Program-made: the position numbers and the translations under genes
NCBI GenBank assembly: GCA_002726915.1
Contig: PBSY01000051.1
Span: forward strand, 1 to 39,169
DNA from: Verrucomicrobiales bacterium
GTDB taxonomy: Bacteria; Verrucomicrobiota; Verrucomicrobiia; Verrucomicrobiales; DEV007
Direction: 5' to 3'
DNA length: 39,169 nucleotides
In this document: one piece after another, positions 26,917 to 35,547 of the stretch
Numbering within the stretch: the stretch's first letter is position 1
Layout: each line of letters starts with the position of its first letter
Notes under the pieces: model-generated
Told to the model about the DNA's origin: nothing
Seen by the model: the letters and a program-made list of their open reading frames with translations, nothing else
Databases searched by the model: none

Positions 26917-27243
26917 AACAGATGGTGTAGAGGATACAGGTATGCGTGCGAAAGCACTATCATAAAGCGAGCGTGCAATTGCAAATGGCGACATGGTTGG
27001 CGTCCGACAAGACGGTGACGATGAAATGGAAGAATTTTTAACAAACCCGCTCATCACCTCAGGCAAAGTGGGCCAAATTCCCAAGCGATGATCTTTCCGA
27101 ACCTAGCAGTGATTACTTTTTCCATTGAGGTAAGGTTCGCCATTGGTGAGCCCAACTTATGAACTGAGTCCCATCAACGAAAAACCCGCAGGCCGATCAA
27201 GCGGTGCTGCGGGTTTTGCTTAGAATTTTTAGCTGGATCAGTT
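26917..27243. other. Gene-free region between argG and lemA
   Basis: About 327 nt. The argG-proximal end holds a clear terminator on the minus strand (27180-27214). The rest is upstream of lemA and probably carries its promoter. The open frame extending lemA upstream to 27084 is serine-rich and unconserved in appearance, so it is not taken as coding. Confidence 0.5.
27180..27214 (-). terminator. Rho-independent terminator of argG
   Basis: On the minus strand an 8-bp stem (ACCCGCAG at 27184-27191 pairing with CTGCGGGT at 27207-27214) with an additional inner CCG/CGG pairing ends in a TTTTT run at 27184-27180. It lies 30 nt after the argG stop. A shorter T-run on the plus side means weak bidirectional action is possible. 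Confidence 0.9.
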
Positions 27244-28554
27244 TCAGCCGTCCTCGGAAAGCCGGCGAGAAGCTTCGCTCTTGAGGCGGAGAGCATTGAG
27301 CCGGATAAAGCCGGTCGCATCGTCCTGATTATAGGCATGCTCGGCACCACCCTCCATCGTAGCCACATCCTCATTGTAAAGGCTGAGAGCGGAACGACGT
27401 CCGGCAGTGATGATATTACCTTTGTAAAGTTTAAGACGGACTTCACCGGATACAGACTTCTGAGATTCAGTCACAAGTGCCTGGATGGCATCCCGCTCGG
27501 GTGCGAACCAGAAACCATTATAAACGAGTTGTGCATACTTCGGAATAAGACTGTCTCGGATGTGCATCACTTCGCGGTCCATCGTCAAACTCTCCATTTG
27601 GCGATGAGCATCGAGCAGAATGGTACCCCCTGGAGTCTCATAGATTCCACGGCTCTTCATGCCGACAAAACGGTTTTCAACCATGTCGATTCGACCGATG
27701 CCATGTTTACCACCAAGGTGGTTGAGAACGCGCATAACTGCGTATGGATTTAACAAGGTAAATTCACCCTCGCTACCCTCTTTGCTTACATCGCCGAGTT
27801 CGGTGAGGATTTGGTCGATGCTATCCAGCGCAAGACCGACGCACTCACCTTTTTTGAAAAGTAGTTGAAGGTATTCAGGCTGGTCGGGCGCTTCTTCAGG
27901 AGACACGGAAAGGACATACATGTCGCGGTCCGCTTCGCCAGAAGCGTCATACCACACATCTTCAAGGACACCGCTTTCAAAGCTGATGTGAAGTAGGTTC
28001 CGGTCCATGGAGTAGGATTTCTTGGCAGAAGCCTGCACCGGGATGTCGTTCGCGGCCGCATACTCAATCATCTCAGCACGGCCCGGAAACTGATCGCGAA
28101 AGCGTTGCTGGCGCCAAGGAGCGATCATTTCGATGTCTGGCGCCAGAGAAGCGGTGGAGAGTTCAAAGCGGACCTGGTCGTTGCCCTTTCCGGTCGCTCC
28201 GTGAGCAATCGCGTCGGCTCCATATTCCCGGGCGACGCGAACCATTCCTTCGGAGATGCATGGGCGGGCGATCGAAGTTCCGAGAAGATACTGACCTTCA
28301 TAGATCGCGCCCGCTTGGATCATTGGGTAGATGAAGTCAGCTGCGAAAGTCTCCTTGAGGTCGTCAATGATGCAGGTGGACGCGCCCGTCTTAAGCGCTT
28401 TTTCTTCGAGGCCGTCGAGCTCTTCCTGTTGGCCGACGTCGGCGCAATAGGCGATGATCTCAGCCCCGTAAGTTTCTTTCAGCCAGGTAACTAAGACGGA
28501 AGTGTCAAGGCCACCGGAGTAGGCTACCACAATCTTGTTGATGTTTTCGCTCAT
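27244..28554 (-). CDS. argG: Argininosuccinate synthase
   Basis: ATP-dependent ligation of citrulline and aspartate to argininosuccinate, the penultimate step of arginine biosynthesis, in the cytoplasm. From ATG 28554 the protein has 436 aa. The PP-loop AYSGGLDTS is at 11-19, followed by [38 protein letters not shown] and [17 protein letters not shown], all family hallmarks. A GTG at 28581 would add nine residues; the ATG gives the typical N-terminus. No other arg gene is nearby. It is 117 nt downstream of nth and ends in a strong terminator. Confidence 0.98.
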   Translation of the reverse strand: MSENINKIVVAYSGGLDTSVLVTWLKETYGAEIIAYCADVGQQEELDGLEEKALKTGASTCIIDDLKETFAADFIYPMIQAGAIYEGQYLLGTSIARPCISEGMVRVAREYGADAIAHGATGKGNDQVRFELSTASLAPDIEMIAPWRQQRFRDQFPGRAEMIEYAAANDIPVQASAKKSYSMDRNLLHISFESGVLEDVWYDASGEADRDMYVLSVSPEEAPDQPEYLQLLFKKGECVGLALDSIDQILTELGDVSKEGSEGEFTLLNPYAVMRVLNHLGGKHGIGRIDMVENRFVGMKSRGIYETPGGTILLDAHRQMESLTMDREVMHIRDSLIPKYAQLVYNGFWFAPERDAIQALVTESQKSVSGEVRLKLYKGNIITAGRRSALSLYNEDVATMEGGAEHAYNQDDATGFIRLNALRLKSEASRRLSEDG

Positions 28555-28671
28555 GTAGAATTTGGAAGCGTTGAGGTTCACTTATACTTCGGCGGCCACT
28601 GTAGCTTTGGTGGACACTCTTGCAACGGGATTTGGCAGCATGGGATAGCGATGAAGTGATTACTATTGGGA

Positions 28672-29322
28672 TCACTTTCTTGTTTTGACGGCTCGCTTTC
28701 GATCAGGAAATAGCTCTCGGCAAAGCGGGCACGTGGTGCCGTCGCATCCCCGTGCGGTGCAGTATTCGCGGCCGTAGAAGATGATCTGGAGATGCAGTTT
28801 GTTCCAGCTCTCCTTTGGAAAGGCTCGCTTCAAATCTTTCTCGGTTAACACTACGTTTTTACCATTGGTCAGTTTCCAGCGTTGGGCGAGACGATGAATA
28901 TGAGTGTCGACGGGGAAAGTTGGAACTCCAAAGGCCTGGCTCATGACGACAGAGGCGGTCTTATGCCCAACCCCCGGCAGAGATTCAAGAGCTTCCATAT
29001 CCTTCGGGACGTTGCCGTTGTATTTCTCAACCAGAATTTTAGAGAGCTCAGAAATAGCGACAGATTTTCGAGGTGAAAGACCACACGGCTTGATGATGTC
29101 CCGGATCGTTCCAACTGAAACTTTCGCCATGGTCTGGGGTGTGTTTGCGATGGCGAATAACGCGGGAGTGATCTTATTGACTCGTTCGTCGGTGCACTGA
29201 GCTGAGAGAAGGACGGCAATGAGCAGGGTATAGACGTCGGTATGATCAAGAGGGATAGGGGTCTCCGGATAGAGCTCCTCAAGCCGGGTGGCGACATGTG
29301 CTGCGCGTTCCGCTTTGGTCAT
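28672..29322 (-). CDS. nth: Endonuclease III with unusual cysteine spacing
   Basis: Bifunctional DNA glycosylase/AP lyase for oxidised pyrimidines in base-excision repair. The HhH-GPD fold is clear: LLSAQCTDERVNK at 38-50, helix-hairpin-helix LPGVGHKTA with catalytic K121, and VDTHIHR with D139. The iron-sulfur loop holds C188, C193, C198 and C201, that is C-x4-C-x4-C-x2-C, instead of the classical C-x6-C-x2-C-x5-C. Four cysteines remain, so a cluster is still conceivable. Length, 216 aa, is normal. It starts 38 nt after the 3D-domain lipoprotein gene. A 7-bp inverted repeat overlaps its stop codon (28654-28660 with 28671-28677). Confidence 0.95.
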   Translation of the reverse strand: MTKAERAAHVATRLEELYPETPIPLDHTDVYTLLIAVLLSAQCTDERVNKITPALFAIANTPQTMAKVSVGTIRDIIKPCGLSPRKSVAISELSKILVEKYNGNVPKDMEALESLPGVGHKTASVVMSQAFGVPTFPVDTHIHRLAQRWKLTNGKNVVLTEKDLKRAFPKESWNKLHLQIIFYGREYCTARGCDGTTCPLCRELFPDRKRAVKTRK

Positions 29323-29360
29323 AGGAAAGGTAGAGCGGAGGGATGATCTGGCAAAGAAAA

Positions 29361-30155
29361 TCAGGCGCTACCACCACTGGTTCTACTGCGATAACCGGAG
29401 TGGCCTCTCTTCTCGATTTCGCTGAGCATCTTGCGCACGTGATGGGCGTGTTTAACATGTTTGCGGCTGTCGAGAATGCGGGCGCTTTCTTCGAAAGATC
29501 CCCACTTGAGGACCCGGATAGGAACGTTGCGAACACCCCAGTGACTGATCTTCGAAAGATTGGGTTTGTAGATGTCGATGGTCTCGGTGCCGCAGAGTGC
29601 GCTGCCGTAGTCATCGATCACATAAGTGTAGGGCAGCCCTTCAATTTTGAACATGGTCCCCATGGGATATTTGGACCAGTCAGCAGCGGCGCTACGGATT
29701 TCTGAGCCGTACTTGAGGTCGGTTCCAGCGGCGCTTTTCTTGCCATAAGGAAGGCTGTCTGCTTGGAGGTGAGAGTAGGCCGTTGTGCGTACCATCATGA
29801 TCTGATTGGTAGGCATGTGATCCACCGGAGTGGTAGGAACTGAGGAAAGAACAATGGGTGGTTTAGTTTTCGAATGGGCTGGTTCGCGGTGCTGTGCTTG
29901 ACGATCTTGAGCCACCATCTCGATAATCTCCTGTGGTGCCCCTGCGATGACCTCCAATTGCTTTTCTGGGTAGGGCGAATCGAGCGTCTCTCCCGCGGCT
30001 ACTTGGGTTGAGCGGTTTGCGCCGTTGTTGTGGGAGAATAAGGGGGCGTGATCGGAAGTCGTTGTGCAGCTTGCCAACGGCAAAATGACAGCGGAGCCAA
30101 GTGCAAGGAGGGGAAAATTAATGTGAAGCAGGCGCATGAGCCGAGGAAGTCTCAC
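29361..30155 (-). CDS. Lipoprotein with C-terminal 3D domain
   Basis: Probable outer- or inner-membrane lipoprotein, 264 aa. The N-terminus is hydrophobic and ends in a lipobox LASC with C30; starting at M7 instead would make a shorter signal. A linker rich in polar residues (30-115) precedes the 3D domain at about 121-215: VRTTAYSH, GTDLKYG, YPMGTMFKI, YVIDDYGSAL and TIDIYKPN. The 3D fold is the double-psi beta-barrel of MltA/YabE-type proteins, linked to peptidoglycan cleavage, with aspartates in DDYG and DIY. That suggests murein hydrolysis, not proved here. It lies between comEC (204 nt upstream) and nth (38 nt downstream) on the same strand. Confidence 0.88.
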   Translation of the reverse strand: MRLPRLMRLLHINFPLLALGSAVILPLASCTTTSDHAPLFSHNNGANRSTQVAAGETLDSPYPEKQLEVIAGAPQEIIEMVAQDRQAQHREPAHSKTKPPIVLSSVPTTPVDHMPTNQIMMVRTTAYSHLQADSLPYGKKSAAGTDLKYGSEIRSAAADWSKYPMGTMFKIEGLPYTYVIDDYGSALCGTETIDIYKPNLSKISHWGVRNVPIRVLKWGSFEESARILDSRKHVKHAHHVRKMLSEIEKRGHSGYRSRTSGGSA

Positions 30156-30359
30156 TGAGTTGAATCCTAGATAAACTAAAGCATTAACCGATTGGGATGC
30201 CTAATTTACCATCATTTCGAGAACACACCTAATATTTTTGGTGCTTCCACTTTCTTTGATCGATCAATCAAAAAGCTGGCTACAAGCGTTCTCTGAGGTT
30301 TTGGACGAAAAGGTAGAGGCTGTTTTAAAGATGAAGTTTTTCAAAACCCTGTTCGGAAA

Positions 30360-32711
30360 TCATTGCTTTTCCAGCATGTAGGTGGTTTCAGGGCTCTTAA
30401 ACGAGCTGATTTTTAGAAATTCTGGACTCATCCGCACAGTGACAACTCCGGCATGGTCGAGCGTTAGGAGTTGGCCGCCGAGTGACTGAATCTGTTCCCT
30501 CAGACCTTCGGAAATTCGTTCCGAGGGAGGAAATCTCGAGTGCGTCGAAACGACGATTTTGGGATTTACGGCTGAGACGAACGCTTCCAGACCTGATGGC
30601 AAGTCACGATGTTGCCCCCGAATCCAGATGTCGGATTCAAGTAGTGCGCCTGATTCAAGCAGTTGTTTCTCAGTTTCGAATCCGGCATCAAAGCTGAAAA
30701 GGATATTCCAGCCCCTAACTGTAAGCCGGAGCACGAGGCAGCGATCATCAGCGAAACGATCAGGTGAGCCTGGATTTGGAGCAAGGACCTGACACTTAAT
30801 TTCCGGCGAGAGACTGAGACGTTCACCGGAGGACAAGGCAAACTTTTTAATTTCGAGAGATTCGCTGAGCGCGACGATCTCGGGATAAATGGCTGCGCGG
30901 TTTGGTGAGTCCGCTTCGAAAAGCAGTGATGGACCTAATTGATTCAGGACAAGGGGCGCGGCCCCCAGGTGTCCTTGATCTCCATGACTGAGGAGGAGAC
31001 CTTCGAGTCGGTTGACTCCGCGGTGGCGAAGGAGCGGAAGCATCTGGTAGCGGTAGGTTCGTAAGCTACCACAATCTATCATCCAGTGACTTTTAAGCTG
31101 TTGGTCAGTTAGGAGGCAGGCCATATCCCCGCGCTGACCAGTAATATCTAGGGTTAGAATTTCTGACTCTGCGTTGGGTTTGGAGTTACCGATGTGGAGG
31201 TGAGCACCCGGGAGTGTTGCGAAGAATTGGGCTAAGGCAGTAAGGATGGAGGCTAGCCCTATACTTAACTGGCCAAGCCAATCGCCGATCCAAGGAAGAT
31301 GAAGTCCGAAGCAACCGAAGGCAACAACAGCAAGCACGACGAGGAGACTCGCAATCGGCACCATAATCACATTCGCCACAATGCCAACCGGAGCGACGCT
31401 TTGGAAATGCCATGAAAGCGGGAGAACCGAGCCGAGCCAAGCAACCAGCGAAACAGCAAAAGCAGCGGTAGTGGTGTCGACAAAGCGATCTTTAAGCCGT
31501 CGGGTGGGGCTCAGTAAGGTCCTGGGAATCAGTGGATCTGATAACCAAGGTCGAGCCAGAAATCTCCGGGTGATGTCACTGAGTGCGATAATTGAAAACA
31601 AAACAGCAAAAGAAAGTTGGAATCCCGGGAGAAAAAGTTGTTGAGGATTGATGGCCAGCAGCAGAAGAGCAGCGAGCGATAGGCTGTTCAGCAAACGCGG
31701 TTGTTCTTTAACGGCAAAACTAGCGAGAACAATGGACAGCATGATAGCAGCTCGAATGGCGGAGGGACGCAAACCTGTCAGAACCGCATAAAAGAGTAGC
31801 AGAGGAATAATCACCAGAACGGCCCATCGTTTGGGTATTTGAAGCAGTAAAACGAAGAAAAGCATTGTCCCGGCAATAATCCCGACATGGAGACCTGACA
31901 CGGCGAACAAGTGCATTGTCCCGCTCCGGCGATACCAATCTTCGAGTTCTTCCGGGGAGTTTTCGCGGGCTCCCAGCGTCATCGCGGCGATAAGGCGAGC
32001 ATAAGGCTTTTCTCCAGGAGAGAGCTCTCGGAGGAGCCTTGCTTCTAGATTCTGGCGAAGGCTTTTTGCGGCTGCGACGAGGTGGGAACCCTCAAAATCA
32101 CCGCTGATTTCACAGGTGTCACCGCTTTGAATTTCTAGTTGGGCCGGACTGTTGAACTGGCGATAGTAAAAGTTTGCGGGGTTAAAGCCACCCGGAGCAG
32201 AAGCTCCTTCAAGCGGCTTGAGTAAACCGGTAAAATTGAGCTCACTGCCATATTTGAGCCCATCAGGAGCTATTTGGATCCATACGGGAAGCGATTGATC
32301 AATAGAGAGGGTATGACCTGCGATGGTAAGTTTTTTTAATTCAATCACCGCGCGGGCGGAGCGTGAGGAAGTAGTACGGATATCACGAACCCAGCCCGAT
32401 CCTGAAAGTTCGATTGAGTCACCCGAGGCGAGAGACTCTTTCAGAGGGAAGCTCTCGATGTGATGGACCACTCTTTCCTGAAGTCCGGCGAAGGTTAGGA
32501 AAAATGCAGCAGTGAGAAGCCATATACTCCAACTTGGCTGAGACTGCTTTCGAACCCAAAAGGCGAATCCCGCCACGCAAAGAGATATTGTGATAGGAAT
32601 GAACCAAGCTCCCTGATCTCCGCTGACAACTCCGCATCCAGCAGCAATGGCAGGAAGGAGCAGGGGACTGCGTCGAACGAAAGAGTCGAGCGGTAAAGGC
32701 GTGAGATTCAC
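30360..32711 (-). CDS. comEC: ComEC/Rec2 competence protein
   Basis: Inner-membrane channel for uptake of single-stranded DNA in natural transformation, 783 aa. The N-terminal region holds membrane helices plus a DUF4131-type soluble domain (about 30-190). The central Competence domain (about 230-500) has many helices and the motif LFAVSGLHVGII. The C-terminal metallo-beta-lactamase-like domain begins near 517. Its metal motif reads HGDQGH at 576-581: H576, D578 and H581 are kept, but the second aspartate of the usual HxDxDH is G580. IDCG at about 550 is the strand preceding it. The gene is divergent from tRNA-Gly(UCC). Other competence genes are not in the window, so whether the cell is transformable is unknown. 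Confidence 0.95.
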   Translation of the reverse strand: MNLTPLPLDSFVRRSPLLLPAIAAGCGVVSGDQGAWFIPITISLCVAGFAFWVRKQSQPSWSIWLLTAAFFLTFAGLQERVVHHIESFPLKESLASGDSIELSGSGWVRDIRTTSSRSARAVIELKKLTIAGHTLSIDQSLPVWIQIAPDGLKYGSELNFTGLLKPLEGASAPGGFNPANFYYRQFNSPAQLEIQSGDTCEISGDFEGSHLVAAAKSLRQNLEARLLRELSPGEKPYARLIAAMTLGARENSPEELEDWYRRSGTMHLFAVSGLHVGIIAGTMLFFVLLLQIPKRWAVLVIIPLLLFYAVLTGLRPSAIRAAIMLSIVLASFAVKEQPRLLNSLSLAALLLLAINPQQLFLPGFQLSFAVLFSIIALSDITRRFLARPWLSDPLIPRTLLSPTRRLKDRFVDTTTAAFAVSLVAWLGSVLPLSWHFQSVAPVGIVANVIMVPIASLLVVLAVVAFGCFGLHLPWIGDWLGQLSIGLASILTALAQFFATLPGAHLHIGNSKPNAESEILTLDITGQRGDMACLLTDQQLKSHWMIDCGSLRTYRYQMLPLLRHRGVNRLEGLLLSHGDQGHLGAAPLVLNQLGPSLLFEADSPNRAAIYPEIVALSESLEIKKFALSSGERLSLSPEIKCQVLAPNPGSPDRFADDRCLVLRLTVRGWNILFSFDAGFETEKQLLESGALLESDIWIRGQHRDLPSGLEAFVSAVNPKIVVSTHSRFPPSERISEGLREQIQSLGGQLLTLDHAGVVTVRMSPEFLKISSFKSPETTYMLEKQ

Positions 32712-32784
32712 TGGGTGAGCAGGGAGGCTGGAGAATTGTTAAAAAATGAAGTTGGCATTCTTGAACTTGTCGTTAACTTCCCAT

Positions 32785-32868
32785 CCCTCTGTGGCCTTTG
32801 GCCACCTCAGGGCGGCGTTCAGTGAGCTCTTCAAATTAGATTAATTTTTTGAAATTATAAAAATTAAT
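32785..32868. repeat. Two inverted repeats between comEC and tRNA-Gly(UCC)
   Basis: GTGGCC (32791-32796) and GGCCAC (32800-32805) form a perfect 6-bp hairpin with a TTT loop, flanked by CCCT/AGGG that can extend it. Further on, ATTAATTTTT (32840-32849) is an exact inverted repeat of AAAAATTAAT (32859-32868). They lie in the shared upstream region of two divergent genes and may be an operator or an AT-rich promoter element; no function is shown. Confidence 0.5.
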
Positions 32869-32904
32869 TGAGGGTTTGGGAAAAATCGCGGATCGTGGGC
32901 ACAA

Positions 32905-32978
32905 GCGGGTATAGCTTAATGGTAAAGCCCTAGCCTTCCAAGCTAGTTATGAGGGTTCGATTCCCTCTACCCGCTCCA
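32905..32978 (+). tRNA. tRNA-Gly (anticodon UCC)
   Basis: Acceptor GCGGGTA pairs with TACCCGC, the D arm is GCTT/AAGC, and the anticodon stem CTAGC/GCTAG encloses CTTCCAA with anticodon TCC at 32937-32939. The T arm is GAGGG/CCCTC with TTCGATT. CCA is encoded at 32976-32978. It complements the GCC isoacceptor at 10183 by reading GGA and GGG. A protein gene begins only 16 nt downstream. Confidence 0.98.
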
Positions 32979-32994
32979 TCTCAGCCTGTTTGAT

Positions 32995-33978
32995 ATGAAG
33001 CTCGCGTTTGTGTTGTTTGCCTCGTGCAGTTTAAGCCTTTTCGGTTATCAGAGCGATGTCCTGTCAAGTGACACGGATTGTAGCTCAGCGGTAAGGATCT
33101 TCGAAGACAGGGTTAGAGCGCAGCCTCACAACTTGCTTCCCTTTTACATTAGTGCACTGCAAGAGAATCCCGGTTGCCGGGGGGATCTTCTGACTTCCGC
33201 GGTGAGAGCTTCTAATGGAGACAGTCGGATGGTTCGTTGGGTTATTTTTGTTTCCCGGCAGGAGTTTCCCCACAAACTAAATTTGCTCGGTGAAACCGCT
33301 ACAACTGACGTTCCCGAATGGGAAGAGGTGATCAGGGAAGCGCTCTTTGTCGAGGAAGCTGAAATGGCTGATCTTTTGCTGGGAGTCGATGGGGCTTCCC
33401 TGACTGACACTCAATCGTCTTTGGGCGAGCTTTCAGAAGAGGCGAAGAAGTTGGACGAAGACATTCGCGAGGCCCTTGCCCGAATGAGCGCCAGAGCGGA
33501 AGGCAAAGCGTGGTCCGGTGAGGGCATGGTGTATACTGATTTTTTTAACCAACAAGCTGACACTATTCACGTTTCACCGGGCGGTTGGTCGGATGAGTAT
33601 GGCATGGATAACTCCCTACCTATCGACACGCTCGACGAGCGTATTATGCTTCCTATGGCGATCAAGATCGATGACGACTGGAAACCGTCGAAAGAGGTTT
33701 ACCTCGACGAGTCCAAGTTCACGAAGTCATCGTCAAATTCTCGTATCGCTGCGGCGGCCAGGAAGAAGGAGCTGGCCCCTGCCAGTGCGGTTGGCCTACC
33801 TCGAGGCCCAAAACCAGCACGCCCCGAACTTAGTGAAACATTTTCTGTTGGTGGCGACTACAGTTCAACGATCGATTGCGATGAGCGGGACAGTATTCGC
33901 CCCTCCCTCGTGATTCGCTCAGCGCCTCCTTTATCGACAAGTGTGCGACGTCTTCCTGCTACAACCGCAGCGGATTGA
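32995..33978 (+). CDS. Unrecognised secreted protein
   Basis: 327-aa protein with a signal peptide ([17 protein letters not shown]). No known domain is recognised. The first third contains a cysteine pair (DCSS, NPGCRGD) and helical sequence ([15 protein letters not shown]...[10 protein letters not shown]), where the later cysteine could form a disulfide with C29. The middle is acidic and helical ([22 protein letters not shown]), and the C-terminus is low-complexity, rich in S, P and A with several basic residues. It starts 16 nt after the tRNA CCA end with no evident ribosome-binding site, so it may be transcribed with the tRNA. Its last 20 nt overlap the convergent sulfatase. The frame is long and the signal peptide is typical, so it is probably real. 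Confidence 0.7.
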   Translation: MKLAFVLFASCSLSLFGYQSDVLSSDTDCSSAVRIFEDRVRAQPHNLLPFYISALQENPGCRGDLLTSAVRASNGDSRMVRWVIFVSRQEFPHKLNLLGETATTDVPEWEEVIREALFVEEAEMADLLLGVDGASLTDTQSSLGELSEEAKKLDEDIREALARMSARAEGKAWSGEGMVYTDFFNQQADTIHVSPGGWSDEYGMDNSLPIDTLDERIMLPMAIKIDDDWKPSKEVYLDESKFTKSSSNSRIAAAARKKELAPASAVGLPRGPKPARPELSETFSVGGDYSSTIDCDERDSIRPSLVIRSAPPLSTSVRRLPATTAAD

Positions 33979-35413
33979 ACGAGCTGGATGGCACTTTGCC
34001 GCTCGCTTTCGCTCGCAGTTTTGGCCGCAAACTCTCAATCACAGCCTGGTTCTGGGCGGTCGGATTGACTGCGAGATTATTGAACTCCATTGGATCAGCC
34101 CAGTGGTCGTAGAGCTCGACTCCAGACTGGCCTTCCGCCCATTCCGTGTATCGCCAGCGGTCGTTTCGGATACTGCAGCCCATGACTGGAGCTTTAAGAC
34201 GGTCATCAGCGGGGCGAAGGATCTGGGTAATAGCATAGCCATTCCACTCGGTGGCTGGATTTTCTAACAAAGGCATTAAACTCTTGCCGTCGAGATCGCC
34301 GGGTGTGTCAATTCCTGCCGCCTCGGTCAGAGTTGGATAGATATCGACAAATTCAACAATTTGAGAACTGGCTTGGCCATTTCCGGAAGCTTTGGGATCA
34401 CGTATAATAAGAGGGGAGCGAGCCCCTTGTTCGAAAAGTGTTCGCTTTTGCCAGATCCCGTGATGCTCCCCGAGGTGGTAGCCGTGATCACTCCAGAAGA
34501 CGACGATCGTTTTTTCGGCGAGTCCAAGATTGTCGAGAGCATCCAGCAGGCGTCCGACCTGTGCGTCGATGAAGGAGACACAGGCATAGTAGGACTGTAG
34601 GGCACCGAGCAGGACATTGCGTTTCAAATTATAGTTGGGTATGGGGCAGTTGTGAGCAAAGGCAGCCGTGGGGATATCATCGCGGTCGCCTTCAGGGGCA
34701 TAGGGAAGTCGCATCTCTTCCACGGGATACATTTCAAAATACTTTTTTGGGGCGACATAGGGAGTGTGAGGACGGAAGAAGCCCACGCCTAAAAAGAAAG
34801 GTTCTTCTCTCTTCTCTTCCATTATTTTGATGGCCTCGGTGGTAATCATGCCATCGGTCTGCTCTTCATCTGTTCCGTCTGCGGCGAGCCAGCTCAATGC
34901 TGCGCTGATTTTTCTGTGAGGTTCAGCATTGAAGATTAGATCCTCCTCCTCCTTGTCGCGGCCCTTTGGATTGACTGTGTGCTGCCATGAGGGCGGGTCA
35001 TCGAATCCGTCTGTGCCGATGCTTGCCGGAACATTGTAGTGGTAGATCTTTCCAACTCTGGCGGCAAAATAGCCAGCTTTCATGAATTGTTGCGAGAGGG
35101 TGACTGCATCAGGCACTTCATCCCGAAAGTGGCGGTCGAGATCGTAGACCTTGATTCTGTCAGGTCTCAAGCCTGTCATCACGCTGGCGCGTGTTGGATT
35201 GCAGAGAGGCAGTTGGTTGTAGGCTCGGTCAAAGCGCACTCCAGTGGAAGCGAGCCTGTCAATTTGCGGTGTCTTGGCGACCAGATCGCCGTAGCAACTC
35301 AACGAAGCGGCGAGATCATCAACGGATATGAAAAGAATATTGGGCCTCTCATCAGCGACGCTAAAAGCGTTGAGCACCAGAGTAAGAAACACAGTAAAAA
35401 AAAGGCGACTCAT
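33959..35413 (-). CDS. Secreted iduronate-2-sulfatase-like sulfatase
   Basis: S1-family sulfatase, 484 aa, with a signal peptide ([20 protein letters not shown]). Active-site elements: [13 protein letters not shown] with D32/D33, nucleophile C71 in [12 protein letters not shown] (the iduronate-2-sulfatase form of the GKWHL motif), [15 protein letters not shown], and [21 protein letters not shown]. The RPHTP and LGEH...W.K motifs place it with the IDS-like group, which acts on 2-sulfated uronic acids in the characterised members. It stands apart from the other four sulfatases, divergent from a purple-acid-phosphatase-like gene, and its 3' end overlaps the upstream unknown gene by 20 nt. The substrate in this organism is inferred only. 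Confidence 0.95.
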   Translation of the reverse strand: MSRLFFTVFLTLVLNAFSVADERPNILFISVDDLAASLSCYGDLVAKTPQIDRLASTGVRFDRAYNQLPLCNPTRASVMTGLRPDRIKVYDLDRHFRDEVPDAVTLSQQFMKAGYFAARVGKIYHYNVPASIGTDGFDDPPSWQHTVNPKGRDKEEEDLIFNAEPHRKISAALSWLAADGTDEEQTDGMITTEAIKIMEEKREEPFFLGVGFFRPHTPYVAPKKYFEMYPVEEMRLPYAPEGDRDDIPTAAFAHNCPIPNYNLKRNVLLGALQSYYACVSFIDAQVGRLLDALDNLGLAEKTIVVFWSDHGYHLGEHHGIWQKRTLFEQGARSPLIIRDPKASGNGQASSQIVEFVDIYPTLTEAAGIDTPGDLDGKSLMPLLENPATEWNGYAITQILRPADDRLKAPVMGCSIRNDRWRYTEWAEGQSGVELYDHWADPMEFNNLAVNPTAQNQAVIESLRPKLRAKASGKVPSSSFNPLRL

Positions 35414-35440
35414 AAGATTTGAGGGGTTGAAGACTAATAT

Positions 35441-35470
35441 TTGACTTCAAACTCATCGGTATCCAAGAAT
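35441..35470 (+). promoter_or_regulatory. Possible sigma-70-type promoter for the phosphatase
   Basis: TTGACT (35441-35446) and AAGAAT (35465-35470), spaced 18 nt, resemble -35 and -10 boxes. A 6-bp inverted repeat (TTGAAG 35427-35432, CTTCAA 35445-35450) overlaps the -35. It would give a leader of about 70 nt. Weak evidence. Confidence 0.25.
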
Positions 35471-35547
35471 ATTCCTTAGTAGACAAGCAAAACAAAAAGA
35501 CATGATCCCGTTCTTTGAGAGCCGGACAGTTGGGTGCATTTTCTGAC

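Noticed and set aside
30282..30303. TTTGAT...ATCAAA repeat (near 30258-30275) as a comEC terminator
   Set aside because: Short AT-rich stem about 85 nt after the stop, with no convincing T-run on the minus strand.
32905..33978. Integrative element at tRNA-Gly(UCC)
   Set aside because: No integrase and no direct repeat of the tRNA 3' end was found downstream.
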